Source of the DNA: a virus
Reading direction: 5' to 3' (one strand)
IMG/VR virus record: IMGVR_UViG_3300005613_000030
Span: 22,608-86,607 of that record
DNA length: 64,000 bases
Positions 42,092-50,780 of the stretch are shown here, piece by piece. The notes beneath the pieces were generated by a model that worked only from the letters and a program-made list of their open reading frames with translations, was not told where the DNA came from and ran no database searches. Each line of letters starts with the position of its first letter. Within the stretch, counting starts at the first letter, position 1. Made by a program: the position numbers and the translations under genes.

Positions 42092-42478
42092 ATGAGCAAA
42101 CTAAACTTTAAACTAATCAAAGACAACGAGTTACTTAAAGAGCCTTTTAAAGCTTTTCTTCCGAAATTAAAATGGCAGAAAAAAATCCGTAAGTTAGGTA
42201 CTTTAGAAGAAGTGTTTTATATTGGTAAATATGATGGCACTAATAAAGAAGTAACTGTAAAAATACGACCATCTTTAGAGATGGTAGTTTATGAAACATA
42301 TAAATATGTTAATAAAGATACAGCCGAACAATGTGATCCTAAGAAGACACCAGCAAAAAATATAGTCAGCCATAGTGCATCGGCAGAAGTTAAAATATCG
42401 CAAGATTTTTTAGATAAGATGCTAGAAGGGATTGAAATAAATTCTCTTAACGAGAAAAAACAATGTTTGGAGTGGTAA
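42092..42478 (+). CDS. Hypothetical 128-residue protein, probably leaderless
   Basis: I start it at ATG 42092, at the predicted transcription start. The frame is open to 42026, but that part runs through the promoter and repeat. An alpha/beta protein (EVFYIGKYDGTNKEVTVKIR) with a helical end. No family is recognised. First gene of the tail-spike operon, with the stop directly before the next ATG. Confidence 0.6.
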   Translation: MSKLNFKLIKDNELLKEPFKAFLPKLKWQKKIRKLGTLEEVFYIGKYDGTNKEVTVKIRPSLEMVVYETYKYVNKDTAEQCDPKKTPAKNIVSHSASAEVKISQDFLDKMLEGIEINSLNEKKQCLEW

Positions 42479-42832
42479 ATGGCTAATTTTAGTGATTTTG
42501 ATATCGAAATTCAGGACGAAAAAGATGCTAAAGTAGAGCAAATTAATGGTTCTGTAACGACAGCTGGCAGTGCTGTAACAGTTGCTCCTTCAAGTGGATT
42601 ATTATTTAATCAAGCGCTCATAGTTAATCAACCTATTGGACCTAATGCTAATGCTTATGGAACTTATTTAACTATAACAGTAGATGATAATACAGATATA
42701 ATTACTATTAAGCGCGGTGGTCATGTTAGAATTGATGGTCGTGGTAATAATATTAAAATTGATTCCAATGTGAGTGGAGCTAAATTTGAAGTAATTTTCA
42801 CTGTTGAAGGATGTGTAGAAGATGAGCCTTAA
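42479..42832 (+). CDS. Beta-rich virion-like protein
   Basis: A 117-residue beta protein (YLTITVDDNTDIITIKRGGH, then VRIDGRGNNIKI). It starts right after the preceding stop with TTTGGAG. Small beta-sandwich texture is typical of baseplate or fibre accessory proteins; no family is recognised. The next gene overlaps by 11 bases. Confidence 0.6.
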   Translation: MANFSDFDIEIQDEKDAKVEQINGSVTTAGSAVTVAPSSGLLFNQALIVNQPIGPNANAYGTYLTITVDDNTDIITIKRGGHVRIDGRGNNIKIDSNVSGAKFEVIFTVEGCVEDEP

Positions 42833-43358
42833 TCGTAAACATGATATTCATATTCCACCAGATGCCAAAGATGTTGAAGTAGACAATTCGGATATACCAT
42901 GCTTATCAGAAGACGCAGTTAATGTCTATGAAGCAATTAAAGAGTTATGCCAAATACAAGCACTATCTAATAGTCCTGGAATTGCTTTTGGTAGAGATGG
43001 AAATACTAGTGGTAGTACTATCAATCCTGGTTTCTTATTGAATAATCAAGTTTTTTCAAACAAGACTGGTGTACCATTTGGTTTAAATGATGGGGCATTA
43101 AAAGAAATTTGGATTGGCGTTCAAGATCCAACTGATGTAACGATTCGTTTTTATTATCATGACGGTAATGAGATTAATTTAACATCTTTAGCTACAGTGA
43201 ATTTAGTAGTTGCAGATGGTAGAAATAAAACATTTGATGTTGGTGATTTAGGGGTTATTAATATACCTAAAGATAAGCAATTAGCAGCAGCAGTAATAGG
43301 TGGCAATGGTAAAAATATAAAAGCTTTTGTTATTGTATCTGGGATTAGAGGTACTTAA
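42822..43358 (+). CDS. Virion structural protein
   Basis: A 178-residue beta protein with a short N-terminal helix (EDAVNVYEAIKELCQI) and a C-terminal beta domain (ATVNLVVADGRNKTFDVGDL). The helix motif followed by a sandwich occurs in tail-fibre-adjacent proteins. Its stop overlaps the next ATG (TTAATG). No family is recognised. Confidence 0.6.
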   Translation: MSLNRKHDIHIPPDAKDVEVDNSDIPCLSEDAVNVYEAIKELCQIQALSNSPGIAFGRDGNTSGSTINPGFLLNNQVFSNKTGVPFGLNDGALKEIWIGVQDPTDVTIRFYYHDGNEINLTSLATVNLVVADGRNKTFDVGDLGVINIPKDKQLAAAVIGGNGKNIKAFVIVSGIRGT

Positions 43359-45661
43359 TGTCAAAAAAAATTATTCTTAAGAACACTACTGTATCAGAAA
43401 TTGGTTTCAAAGAGTATTCTTTGTTTATTCCGGCTAATGGACAAATAGAAATAACTATTTCAGAATACTTAAATTTAGCTAATATAGAATCTATTAATGA
43501 AATAGCGCCATATATTGCTAATGGTACTATTGTTGTAAATAATGGCTACATTGATTTAACTAAAGAAGCTGGTCTTAATCATATTAAGGCTACATATAAA
43601 ACATCATTAGAAAGAAATTTTTATGTTAGTAGTAATGGAGATGATACATTAGCTGATGGTAGTTTATCTAATCCATTTGCTACAATTAATGCATGTATAA
43701 CTTACATTAATGCAAATTATACTTTATCTGCTTCTAATAACGCAGTTATTAGAGTTGCTGCTGGAGAATATATTTCGGATACAATAGTGCTCCCAGCCTT
43801 TTGCTCAATATGGGGGCATCATTATAGAACAAGGATATCCGCATCTAGTGGAGATATTGACTTAATTCAGTCTGCTGGTTCTCATACTATAAAAGGACTC
43901 TTATTAACAGGTGTTACTGATCCAGATAATTACCTCATTCGTATTAGTACTACCTCTGCAAAACGTGTGACTCTTCAAGATTTATCATTATCGACTTATG
44001 AAGCAAGTGGATTTGTATCCAATGGTATTTACATAACGTCTACGGTCGCTACAACAACCGTTAGAGTCAAACAATTAGATTTTAATGATATCACAGGGAA
44101 TATTATTTATTTAGATCAAAACGTTAAAGTAGCTGTTCGAGGTGCTCAAATATTCGAATGTCCTACAGCTACTTTTTTAAACGCTAATAATAATTCTGCA
44201 TATTCAGTATTTAATGTTGATATAGATAACGTAGCTATTGGTGTTATTCACAATAATACAGAACCATCAGAATCAAATAATGTTAATTTAATAGGTGCAA
44301 CTATTCCATTAAGGAAGTTAAATAACTATCCTTTAGTAGCACAAAGTAATACCATTAGTTCAACAACAGCCCAAATATCAACACTCGAAGGGGTTGTTGG
44401 ATATTGGAATGATATCGTTGAAGGGGATACATCTTTTAGAGTGGCTAACGAATTAGCAGTTGGTACTTCAAATGAAGGTAAAGAATCAGTTTTTGGTGAA
44501 GGTGATAGTTACACTATAGGTATGAATGTATATACTAGTGATGGTACAGATACACTTACAACAGAAGGAACTCTTACAGATGTCACTGTAAAAGCGTCTT
44601 CTAAAGATACAGATTACTTTGGATTTCAGAGTAATACTGCAAATCATTGCATATACGTATGTTCAGATGTACAAAATGCAGCATTTGGTTTAGTAGATTT
44701 TGCTAGAATTATGGGATTAAAAATAGACCAAATCACAGCTTGTGTTGAATCTATAGAAAAATCTATAGTTATAGAATCTTGGAATGGAAGTTCTTGGGTA
44801 GAAGGTAGTACATTTGCAAATCAGGCTTCAAGATTTTATAGATATGGAAATGATTTATTTATAAGAGCTAATAATTCAGAGCATATTAGATTTGGGTTAT
44901 CATTAATTAGAGACAATAATGTAAAAAAGACTATTATTGGTAAAGAACGATATTGGATTCGTTTGAGGATTAAAAATAATTTAACTATTGCTCCAACATT
45001 TAACAAATTTAAAATATCAAATAATCGTACTGAAATTAATGCTGATGGTACTATAACTATGCATGGATTAGCAAGGTATACAGTAGCAGTTAATTTTCAA
45101 TCTAATACATTTGGGGAAACCGGTGGAGTAACAAACTCTAATATCCCAATAGGGACTGGATCTGATTGGCCACATGATCATTGGATTCACAGTATGAAGA
45201 GTAATCAATTAAATGGACAAAATGATGCTATTTATGCAAATACAATTATACCTGAAGGTTGTTGTACAGCCTGTCCTTTTAACTTAAAAGTAAAATATAT
45301 AGTACTCAATGAAGGCGCTTCAACTAATGGAGAGATTAAAGTGTCTGCGTTTCCTGCACAGGGTTTAGGTATACCGATAGCTAATAGAAATGGAGCAATT
45401 GAACCGATAAATAGAACTGATGCTTTAACAGCATCATTAACTACAGGAGTTGCCCAAGTTAATACAATCCCTATTAATTTACAGATAACTAATAAAGTTG
45501 AGACAGCAGATACTGCTACATTTGATGTTTCTAATTATTATGAAGGGGATTTAATCTTTATACGTATTGGATTAAATGATAATGGAAGTGGTAATAAGAA
45601 AATATCTATTGTTGGTGTTGATGTAGAATATGTAAAATGGACATTAGGTATAAGGATATAA
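43358..45661 (+). CDS. Tail spike/fibre with pectate-lyase-like beta-helix
   Basis: A 767-residue protein. Residues 1-85 form an N-terminal attachment domain. FYVSSNGDDTLADGSLSNPF (88-107) followed by ATINACITYIN is the classic entry to a right-handed parallel beta-helix, and the coils continue to about residue 330 with short repeating hydrophobic turns. The C-terminal 430 residues are beta-rich domains with possible trimerisation or carbohydrate-binding roles. It would bind or degrade a surface polysaccharide; no catalytic residues can be assigned by eye. Confidence 0.75.
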   Translation: MSKKIILKNTTVSEIGFKEYSLFIPANGQIEITISEYLNLANIESINEIAPYIANGTIVVNNGYIDLTKEAGLNHIKATYKTSLERNFYVSSNGDDTLADGSLSNPFATINACITYINANYTLSASNNAVIRVAAGEYISDTIVLPAFCSIWGHHYRTRISASSGDIDLIQSAGSHTIKGLLLTGVTDPDNYLIRISTTSAKRVTLQDLSLSTYEASGFVSNGIYITSTVATTTVRVKQLDFNDITGNIIYLDQNVKVAVRGAQIFECPTATFLNANNNSAYSVFNVDIDNVAIGVIHNNTEPSESNNVNLIGATIPLRKLNNYPLVAQSNTISSTTAQISTLEGVVGYWNDIVEGDTSFRVANELAVGTSNEGKESVFGEGDSYTIGMNVYTSDGTDTLTTEGTLTDVTVKASSKDTDYFGFQSNTANHCIYVCSDVQNAAFGLVDFARIMGLKIDQITACVESIEKSIVIESWNGSSWVEGSTFANQASRFYRYGNDLFIRANNSEHIRFGLSLIRDNNVKKTIIGKERYWIRLRIKNNLTIAPTFNKFKISNNRTEINADGTITMHGLARYTVAVNFQSNTFGETGGVTNSNIPIGTGSDWPHDHWIHSMKSNQLNGQNDAIYANTIIPEGCCTACPFNLKVKYIVLNEGASTNGEIKVSAFPAQGLGIPIANRNGAIEPINRTDALTASLTTGVAQVNTIPINLQITNKVETADTATFDVSNYYEGDLIFIRIGLNDNGSGNKKISIVGVDVEYVKWTLGIRI

Positions 45662-45662
45662 A

Positions 45663-46316
45663 ATGGCACGATTTGATTTATTATATGAGCAAGAGTTTAG
45701 TAATACCGATGAAATAGTAGTAACACACAATTTAACTCGATATGTTTTTAATGTCAGATTGATCATCTCAGGTGATCCTAGGTTATCTCAAAGGCAGTTA
45801 GTTCAAGATATTAGATTAGATGATACTACGCCACTTGATAAATGTATTGTTGAATTAACAGGTGTTTACACAGGTACAGTTCAAATAATAGCGGAAGACA
45901 CTATTCAATCACCATATTATACAGTGTATGAAAAGCTTTTATCTCAAAATCAAACACCTTTAGCAGGTACTGCACCTATTAAATTTGAATATGGCGGTAA
46001 AGCAAATACTGGTAGAGTATTAGAATATATTAGAAGTGATGATTCCATAGATGTAAGCTTTGTTATTATATCTGATGGGTTTTTAAAAGGGGTAACTTTT
46101 AATTCATTTGCAATTGGTACAGGGTCTATTGGAATTTATGCAAAAAGAGGCGTAGGTGCTGACGTCTTACTTCATACTGTTTCTTTTACTAATTCTAAAA
46201 AGGAAATAAATAAACCATTAAATGTATCTCTTTTAGAGAATGATGAGATTTATATAAAAATGGATAGTGGATCAGTTAATAAGCCGACTATTGTTATTTA
46301 CGTACAGACTATATAG
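45663..46316 (+). CDS. Tail-associated structural protein
   Basis: A 217-residue beta protein. It starts with DEIVVTHNLTRYVFNVRLII, resembling the short domain at the ends of many phage fibre proteins. The C-terminal half (GSIGIYAKRGVGADVLLHTV) is a beta sandwich similar in style to the end of the next protein. Probably a fibre or spike accessory. No family is recognised. Confidence 0.6.
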   Translation: MARFDLLYEQEFSNTDEIVVTHNLTRYVFNVRLIISGDPRLSQRQLVQDIRLDDTTPLDKCIVELTGVYTGTVQIIAEDTIQSPYYTVYEKLLSQNQTPLAGTAPIKFEYGGKANTGRVLEYIRSDDSIDVSFVIISDGFLKGVTFNSFAIGTGSIGIYAKRGVGADVLLHTVSFTNSKKEINKPLNVSLLENDEIYIKMDSGSVNKPTIVIYVQTI

Positions 46317-46323
46317 GATTTTT

Positions 46324-46995
46324 ATGATAGTTAAAGCAAAGAATTTAGATGTCGTCAATCAAAGTTATCCTGGTTGGGTTTTATTACCAGGGCAAGAAAT
46401 TGAATTAACTAATGCAGATATAACTAACTGGAAAGCAGCTAACAAAGTTATAGATGATATATCAAATAATATATTGCAAATAGGTGATGATACACAATAC
46501 TTTTCAACACATGCTGAGCAAATATCTCACTTGTTTCATTTAGATACTTCAGAAGTAGACGCCCATATTTTCCCATTTACTGAGAAAAAAACCAAAGAAG
46601 GAAAAAAGATATACAGAAGAAAATATGGTTTCTCAATAAGCGTTAATGCGAATACGTATTTTGAAAAGGTATTAACTGTACCATATGCAAATGTCAAAAT
46701 AAATGAATTAGAGCTATGTAATTGCTCTATTGGTGATTCTGTAGATTTATCAGTGTATGATACAATTGATGGCTTATATCAACAGTCCCTTGGTGTACCA
46801 GCCGAAAGTGTTGATACAGACTTAATGTTAAATCAATTTGGTTTTGGTGTGAGACTTCCAGAAGGTTTCTATAAAGATGTTTCTTCGTATGATGCCGATT
46901 TAATTTACGGAATGAGAATAAAACTTAATTATGTTAACAATACAAATAATAATGTAATTATATATGGTAACATTATATATCATGAGGTAAAATAA
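46324..46995 (+). CDS. Tail-associated structural protein
   Basis: A 223-residue protein from ATG 46324 (AGGA upstream). An open frame back to 46267 overlaps the preceding gene and is not used. A beta domain (GWVLLPGQEIELTNADITNW) is followed by a sandwich (KVLTVPYANVKINELELC; VNNTNNNVIIYGNIIYHEV). It continues the fibre operon. The next ATG overlaps its stop (TAATG). No family is recognised. Confidence 0.6.
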   Translation: MIVKAKNLDVVNQSYPGWVLLPGQEIELTNADITNWKAANKVIDDISNNILQIGDDTQYFSTHAEQISHLFHLDTSEVDAHIFPFTEKKTKEGKKIYRRKYGFSISVNANTYFEKVLTVPYANVKINELELCNCSIGDSVDLSVYDTIDGLYQQSLGVPAESVDTDLMLNQFGFGVRLPEGFYKDVSSYDADLIYGMRIKLNYVNNTNNNVIIYGNIIYHEVK

Positions 46996-47582
46996 TGAAA
47001 TTTCTATGGTTTGAGTTTTTAAGAAAACTCACAACAATTATAGCAAAAATAATTACACCTATACATTCTCCATATAGTCATAAATATATAAAATATGACC
47101 ATGTTATGCGGGCAATGACTTATCTAAAATCTGGTGATATTATTTTAACTAGAACGCATGGTGATCTTTCGACAGTTGTAATACCTGGTTTTTGGAAACA
47201 CGCTGCAATATACGCAGGTGATGGTAAAATCATTGATGCTACGAGCGTTGGTGTAACAGAGCGACACTTAGCAGATTTAATGATGACAACTGATAATGTT
47301 GCAGTTTTGCGAGTTGCTAATGTCGTAGAAGATTTAAGCAAGGGCCAATTAATGGTAGATTATGCTAGATTACAGATTGGTAAAAAATATGACTTAGAAA
47401 TGCGCGTTAATCGAACTGATGCTATGTTTTGTAGCGAATTAGTATATCATGCGATTTGTCATGTATTTGGTAAAGATTACATTGAATTACGTGAAAGAAT
47501 GGGGATTAAGACTTTAACCCCCGATGATTGCTATAAAGCTCATGGTAAGTTTACTGTTTTTTTGAAGATAATTAAAGATTAA
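46995..47582 (+). CDS. YiiX-type permuted papain-fold hydrolase (NlpC/P60 superfamily)
   Basis: A 195-residue protein. The circularly permuted catalytic order is visible: SGDIILTRTHGDLS (46-59), then His69 in FWKHAAIY, a loop IIDATSVGV, and Cys146 in MFCSELVYHAI. This is the YiiX/NlpC-P60 superfamily layout of amidases or peptidases acting on peptidoglycan or lipids. A basic amphipathic N-terminus (about 1-28) may contact membrane. At the end of the tail operon it could help cell-wall entry or lysis. Its stop shares TTAA with the convergent gene. Confidence 0.75.
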   Translation: MKFLWFEFLRKLTTIIAKIITPIHSPYSHKYIKYDHVMRAMTYLKSGDIILTRTHGDLSTVVIPGFWKHAAIYAGDGKIIDATSVGVTERHLADLMMTTDNVAVLRVANVVEDLSKGQLMVDYARLQIGKKYDLEMRVNRTDAMFCSELVYHAICHVFGKDYIELRERMGIKTLTPDDCYKAHGKFTVFLKIIKD

Positions 47583-48043
47583 GAATCAGATAAAATAGGC
47601 TCAATACCCATTAATAAATTAGCATCAAAATCACTTGGACAATCGTCTAATTTAATCTTATAAAATTTAATTTTAACTTCTTCCATTGATATTTTTCTTA
47701 ATTTTTCTTCTCGCTTTATTTGATTGTCTAGTGTTTCTTTATACTTAAGCCTTAATGCTGATATTTCTTTCATAAAGGATTCTTGGTCTGCTATTGAGAA
47801 TCTACCGTTATCCTGTATAGGTTTGCCATTTTCATCTAATTCAGCATGTTTATGACAAATAATAATTCGCTCGTCATTAAAAGCTTTAATTTCAGGTAAC
47901 GGATTCTTTAATTCTAATATCTTATTAAGTTCAACATCTACTTTTTTCATGTTCTTAGCAATTGCATAAGCAAACTTGGTATTCTTGATATTGGATATTT
48001 TCTTCATATTGACTTTTAATTCAGCTAATTCAATTCTTTTCAT
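47579..48043 (-). CDS. Hypothetical protein, DUF1617-like in pattern
   Basis: A 154-residue helical protein from ATG 48043 (GAGGG five bases upstream; GTG/ATG alternatives to 48055). The order is an N-terminal basic helix, LNKILELKNP, HAELDENGKPI and IADQESFMKEISALR. That layout resembles the phage DUF1617 family, whose role is unknown; the match is weak. It converges with the hydrolase gene and shares a four-base TTAA with both stops. Confidence 0.45.
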   Translation of the reverse strand: MKRIELAELKVNMKKISNIKNTKFAYAIAKNMKKVDVELNKILELKNPLPEIKAFNDERIIICHKHAELDENGKPIQDNGRFSIADQESFMKEISALRLKYKETLDNQIKREEKLRKISMEEVKIKFYKIKLDDCPSDFDANLLMGIEPILSDS

Positions 48044-48076
48044 GTATACCCTCATTTTTGTTAATATATTATATTT

Positions 48077-48082
48077 ATTATA
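48077..48082 (-). promoter_or_regulatory. -10 box for the minus-strand 48043 gene
   Basis: GGTATAAT on the minus strand 34 bases before the ATG. Confidence 0.45.
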
Positions 48083-48208
48083 CCTATATATATATAGTTT
48101 AACTATATAATCTGATAATATTAAGGTATCTGTATTGATATTAGACCACGCAACAGAATGACACTGTTTTGCTTACTATGATAGGAGAGTATCGTGGAGG
48201 AATACAAA

Positions 48209-48514
48209 ATGATTATTGAAGGATTACGCAATTTAGATCGTAAAATAGATAAAGTGCAAGATGATATAACACAGCTTAAAGTTGAAAATGCTAAACAAAC
48301 TGCATGCATTAAGCAAAATACAATTGATTTAACAGAACATAAAGAGGGTGTAATCCAAAATCGTGGACGTATTCGACAGTGTGAAAAATGTATTTCTGTT
48401 ATTAATCAGCCAATTTCGGCTAAAAAACTATTTATTAGAGTCGTTGCTGTGTTTAGTGGTATCAACGTAATGCTTGGAGCATCATACACAGTAATTAAAT
48501 ATTTTTTATTATAA
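48209..48514 (+). CDS. Coiled-coil protein with C-terminal membrane helix
   Basis: A 101-residue protein from ATG 48209 (GGAGG eight bases upstream; GTG 48194 also has a site and would add five residues). A helical heptad region (IEGLRNLDRKIDKVQDDITQ), then a hydrophobic segment near 78-99 (LFIRVVAVFSGINVMLG). A coiled coil plus C-terminal transmembrane segment occurs in small phage lysis-associated or tail-anchoring proteins, and the neighbour of a papain-like hydrolase makes lysis possible. Unproven. Confidence 0.55.
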   Translation: MIIEGLRNLDRKIDKVQDDITQLKVENAKQTACIKQNTIDLTEHKEGVIQNRGRIRQCEKCISVINQPISAKKLFIRVVAVFSGINVMLGASYTVIKYFLL

Positions 48515-48563
48515 TAATTTGATGTGCCACGGTGTATCCGTGTCTTAACTATTGGAGAATGTT

Positions 48564-49172
48564 ATGCAACACAAATCAACTTTAAAGAAATCATTAAGAT
48601 CAGCTTTACGTCATAAGCAATTAGCTGATAAATTATTAGATAACATTGTTGAAATTCAAAGTAATCACAATGTTATTATGAATAAGTTAGATGCAGATAC
48701 TGGCGCTGCTTTAGATACAGACTATGCAGTTGATTTCGTATCAGAGTATGACTATGATCAATTAGGCAGTGCTCAACATAAAGCAAATCTTAGAAAATCA
48801 TTAATTAATGCTTTATCTCATAAGCGATTAGCTAATGAAATTATTGATAGTATTGAAGAATTAAGATATATTTATGAGCAATTAGTTGCAAAATTAAATG
48901 CAGAAGCTGGTACTCTAAATGATACTGACTACGCAGATACATTTGCAACTATTGCTATTGATGCAGATGTTAAAGGTCATGATGCTCAGCATAAATCATC
49001 ATTCAGAAAGTCCTTAAGATCCGCTTTAAGTCATAAAAGGCTTGCTGATGAAATAATTGATTCAATTGCTGGATTACAGGGAAATTTAAATGATGCACTT
49101 GCAGTATTAGATACTGGAACAATTAACGGTTTAATGGCTGCTTTTGTAGTTTCACCTATTAACCCAGAATAA
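48564..49172 (+). CDS. Virion-type protein with three internal repeats
   Basis: A 202-residue protein containing three copies of a unit of about 65-70 residues: AQHKSxxRKSLRSALSHKRL, then ADEIIDSIxxLQ and a Leu-Asp-x-Asp-x-Gly/LDTDYAxxF segment (about 1-65, 70-145 and 146-202). The repeats are similar enough to be recent duplications. This helical repeat is seen in phage structural proteins. ATG 48564 has TGGAGA; the leader before it contains a small CACGG/CCGTG hairpin. Function unknown. Confidence 0.65.
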   Translation: MQHKSTLKKSLRSALRHKQLADKLLDNIVEIQSNHNVIMNKLDADTGAALDTDYAVDFVSEYDYDQLGSAQHKANLRKSLINALSHKRLANEIIDSIEELRYIYEQLVAKLNAEAGTLNDTDYADTFATIAIDADVKGHDAQHKSSFRKSLRSALSHKRLADEIIDSIAGLQGNLNDALAVLDTGTINGLMAAFVVSPINPE

Positions 49173-49188
49173 TACCAAGGAGTAAGAA

Positions 49189-49344
49189 ATGAAACGACGA
49201 GATAATATAAAAAGATTAAAAGAACTTAAATTTGAAGTTAAAAAAGTAAAAAAAATAGAAAAGAAATCAGAATTCAAGAAAAAGAAAGAAAAGAAAATAA
49301 TTAAAGAAGAAGAAGAAGAAGTTCAAGAAGAAGTTAAAGAATAA
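49189..49344 (+). CDS. Small Lys/Glu-rich protein
   Basis: A 51-residue protein with a clear AAGGAG site, between the triplicated gene and a terminator. Nearly every residue is charged: a basic N-terminal two-thirds and an acidic tail (EEEEEVQEEVKE). It could bind DNA or bridge charged partners. No family can be assigned. Confidence 0.6.
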   Translation: MKRRDNIKRLKELKFEVKKVKKIEKKSEFKKKKEKKIIKEEEEEVQEEVKE

Positions 49345-49348
49345 AATC

Positions 49349-49370
49349 AAGGGTCACGTAAGTGGCCCTT
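49349..49370. terminator. Bidirectional terminator between convergent units
   Basis: Stem AAGGGTCAC / GTGGCCCTT with loop GTAA (one G-U pair on the + strand) and a T-rich end. It separates the + unit ending at 49344 from the - unit that ends at 49369 inside the stem. Confidence 0.8.
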
Positions 49371-49740
49371 ATTTATTCAACTCTACATACGGTTCATACT
49401 TACCTTCCCCTATTAATAACCAATCAGCGTAATCAGGATCTAATTCGTATTTAGTATATCGTAAGTCGCCATTCATTAACGGTATTTCTTTTTTTGATAA
49501 GCTACCATCTTTTCTAACACGCTTTACAAAGTGTATGCCAAACTCATCTTTATATGTTACGACATATTTCCGCGGTGTTTTAGTTTTGCCAAAAGATTCT
49601 ATCGCTCTGTGATAACTATTTGAGTTAAGCACTTTTATGAGATAATCACCTACATTAAAACTATTATCACACACATATTGTAAATATGCATAGATTATTT
49701 CACCTTCGTGAGATAGTAATGTCTCTCTTTCTGCATCCAT
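49369..49740 (-). CDS. Hypothetical 123-residue protein, last gene of the minus operon
   Basis: Start ATG 49740 has GGAGG seven bases upstream; an in-frame start at 49788 lies in the preceding gene. An alpha/beta protein (KYVVTYKDEFGIHFVKRVRK; LDPDYADWLLIGEGKYEPY). No family is recognised. Confidence 0.6.
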   Translation of the reverse strand: MDAERETLLSHEGEIIYAYLQYVCDNSFNVGDYLIKVLNSNSYHRAIESFGKTKTPRKYVVTYKDEFGIHFVKRVRKDGSLSKKEIPLMNGDLRYTKYELDPDYADWLLIGEGKYEPYVELNK

Positions 49741-49741
49741 G

Positions 49742-49906
49742 TTATTCCTCCTTTTTAGCTTGATACGCGTTTGATCCTGCAACTGCAAGTACTATTCCAG
49801 AGATAGCCATAGAAACATCAAGACCTTTTGTGTAACCTAAAAAAGTAAGAACAGATATACCAATTAATGCAATACTGCTTCGTCTACATCTTAAAATATT
49901 ATACAC
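49742..49906 (-). CDS. Small two-helix membrane protein
   Basis: A 54-residue protein from GTG 49906, overlapping the upstream stop (TAGTG) with GGAGG in front. Two hydrophobic segments (SSIALIGISVLTFLGY; VSMAISGIVLAVAGSNAYQ) with KGLD between, a pattern common in very small phage membrane proteins. It may be holin-like, but nothing proves lysis. Confidence 0.6.
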   Translation of the reverse strand: MYNILRCRRSSIALIGISVLTFLGYTKGLDVSMAISGIVLAVAGSNAYQAKKEE

Positions 49907-50157
49907 TATTCCTCCGAATCAATTAAGTCATTAATATTTTGTTTATTTATAGATGATTTTTCGATTCGGTCAATAATATTATTGCCAATTATGTGGTTAT
50001 TTATTGGCTGTTTAGTTGTACGATACTTTGTTATTTTAACACGTTGCTTAATTGTTTTACCGGTTTTAGGGCATATATATTCTACGTCTTCCCAGTATTC
50101 TTTTTCAACTTCTGCTTCTATTGTGTATGATTTTGATTTTTTCTTAGGTCTTGACAT
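49906..50157 (-). CDS. Basic hypothetical protein
   Basis: An 83-residue basic protein. It begins PKKKSKS and contains YWEDVEYICPKTGKTIKQRV, a single Cys-containing beta turn. No family is recognised. TAGTG overlap with the following membrane gene. Confidence 0.55.
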   Translation of the reverse strand: MSRPKKKSKSYTIEAEVEKEYWEDVEYICPKTGKTIKQRVKITKYRTTKQPINNHIIGNNIIDRIEKSSINKQNINDLIDSEE

Positions 50158-50170
50158 TAACTGCTCCCAT

Positions 50171-50779
50171 TTATATAGTGATTATCTTCTTCAATGAATT
50201 AATCGTTTTCCAATCTGCCTTTAATAATTGTTCAATAGCAAATCTATATGCTTCTACGGGTTTAGGTAGGTCTTTTTGTTTGATATATAGTAACCAATTA
50301 TGCAAAGATCCATGAACAAGTGCAGTTGTGTACATACTAACTGGCATTTGAGTTTGTGATATAGCTTTATTACAACCATCCATTGTCATTCCTTTACTAT
50401 TTAAAATTAATGCTTCGGTAGTGGTGGCCATGTATTCACTTATTTCTCTTGCTTTATCTAAATCATCACATTCAATCTCTGATATATTTGGTAAATATGC
50501 ATCTTGATTAGCGTCTGTGATTGGAATGATCTCTAAATTGAATCTAGATATATTTAAATGTACAAAAATTGGCATCTTTACAATAAATGTGGCATTAGCT
50601 ATACGTAATAATTGAATTTTAAAATCAGTGCCAAAATAAGTAGACTGTATACGCTCTAGCTCTTTACCGGTATTAGTTGATGAAATACAACTAACATGAC
50701 CTTTATCGAGTACTGGTTGTAAATTAGTTAATATATCTGATTCTTTTTTCTCTGAAAGCTTAACATTTTTTTTAGTCAT
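50171..50779 (-). CDS. ThyX-like protein lacking the RHR motif
   Basis: A 202-residue protein whose layout follows flavin-dependent thymidylate synthase (ThyX). ATFIVKMPIFVHLNISRF (63-80) corresponds to the ThyX segment ending ...APIFVARQWFRHR. The C-terminal MPVSMYTTALVHGSLHNWLL (145-164) with YRFAIEQLL corresponds to LP-x3-YT-x3-W-x2-N and the AQ-x-E-x2 helix. The signature RHRxxSxNExSxR is missing, replaced by ISRFNLEI. It is therefore either a catalytically dead relative or a re-purposed enzyme. The homology is by pattern; a profile search would decide. Confidence 0.5.
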   Translation of the reverse strand: MTKKNVKLSEKKESDILTNLQPVLDKGHVSCISSTNTGKELERIQSTYFGTDFKIQLLRIANATFIVKMPIFVHLNISRFNLEIIPITDANQDAYLPNISEIECDDLDKAREISEYMATTTEALILNSKGMTMDGCNKAISQTQMPVSMYTTALVHGSLHNWLLYIKQKDLPKPVEAYRFAIEQLLKADWKTINSLKKIITI

Positions 50780-50780
50780 A

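Noticed and set aside
48526-48540. Terminator hairpin between 48514 and 48564
   Set aside because: The CACGG/CCGTG stem has five pairs and no T-run; more likely a small leader hairpin.
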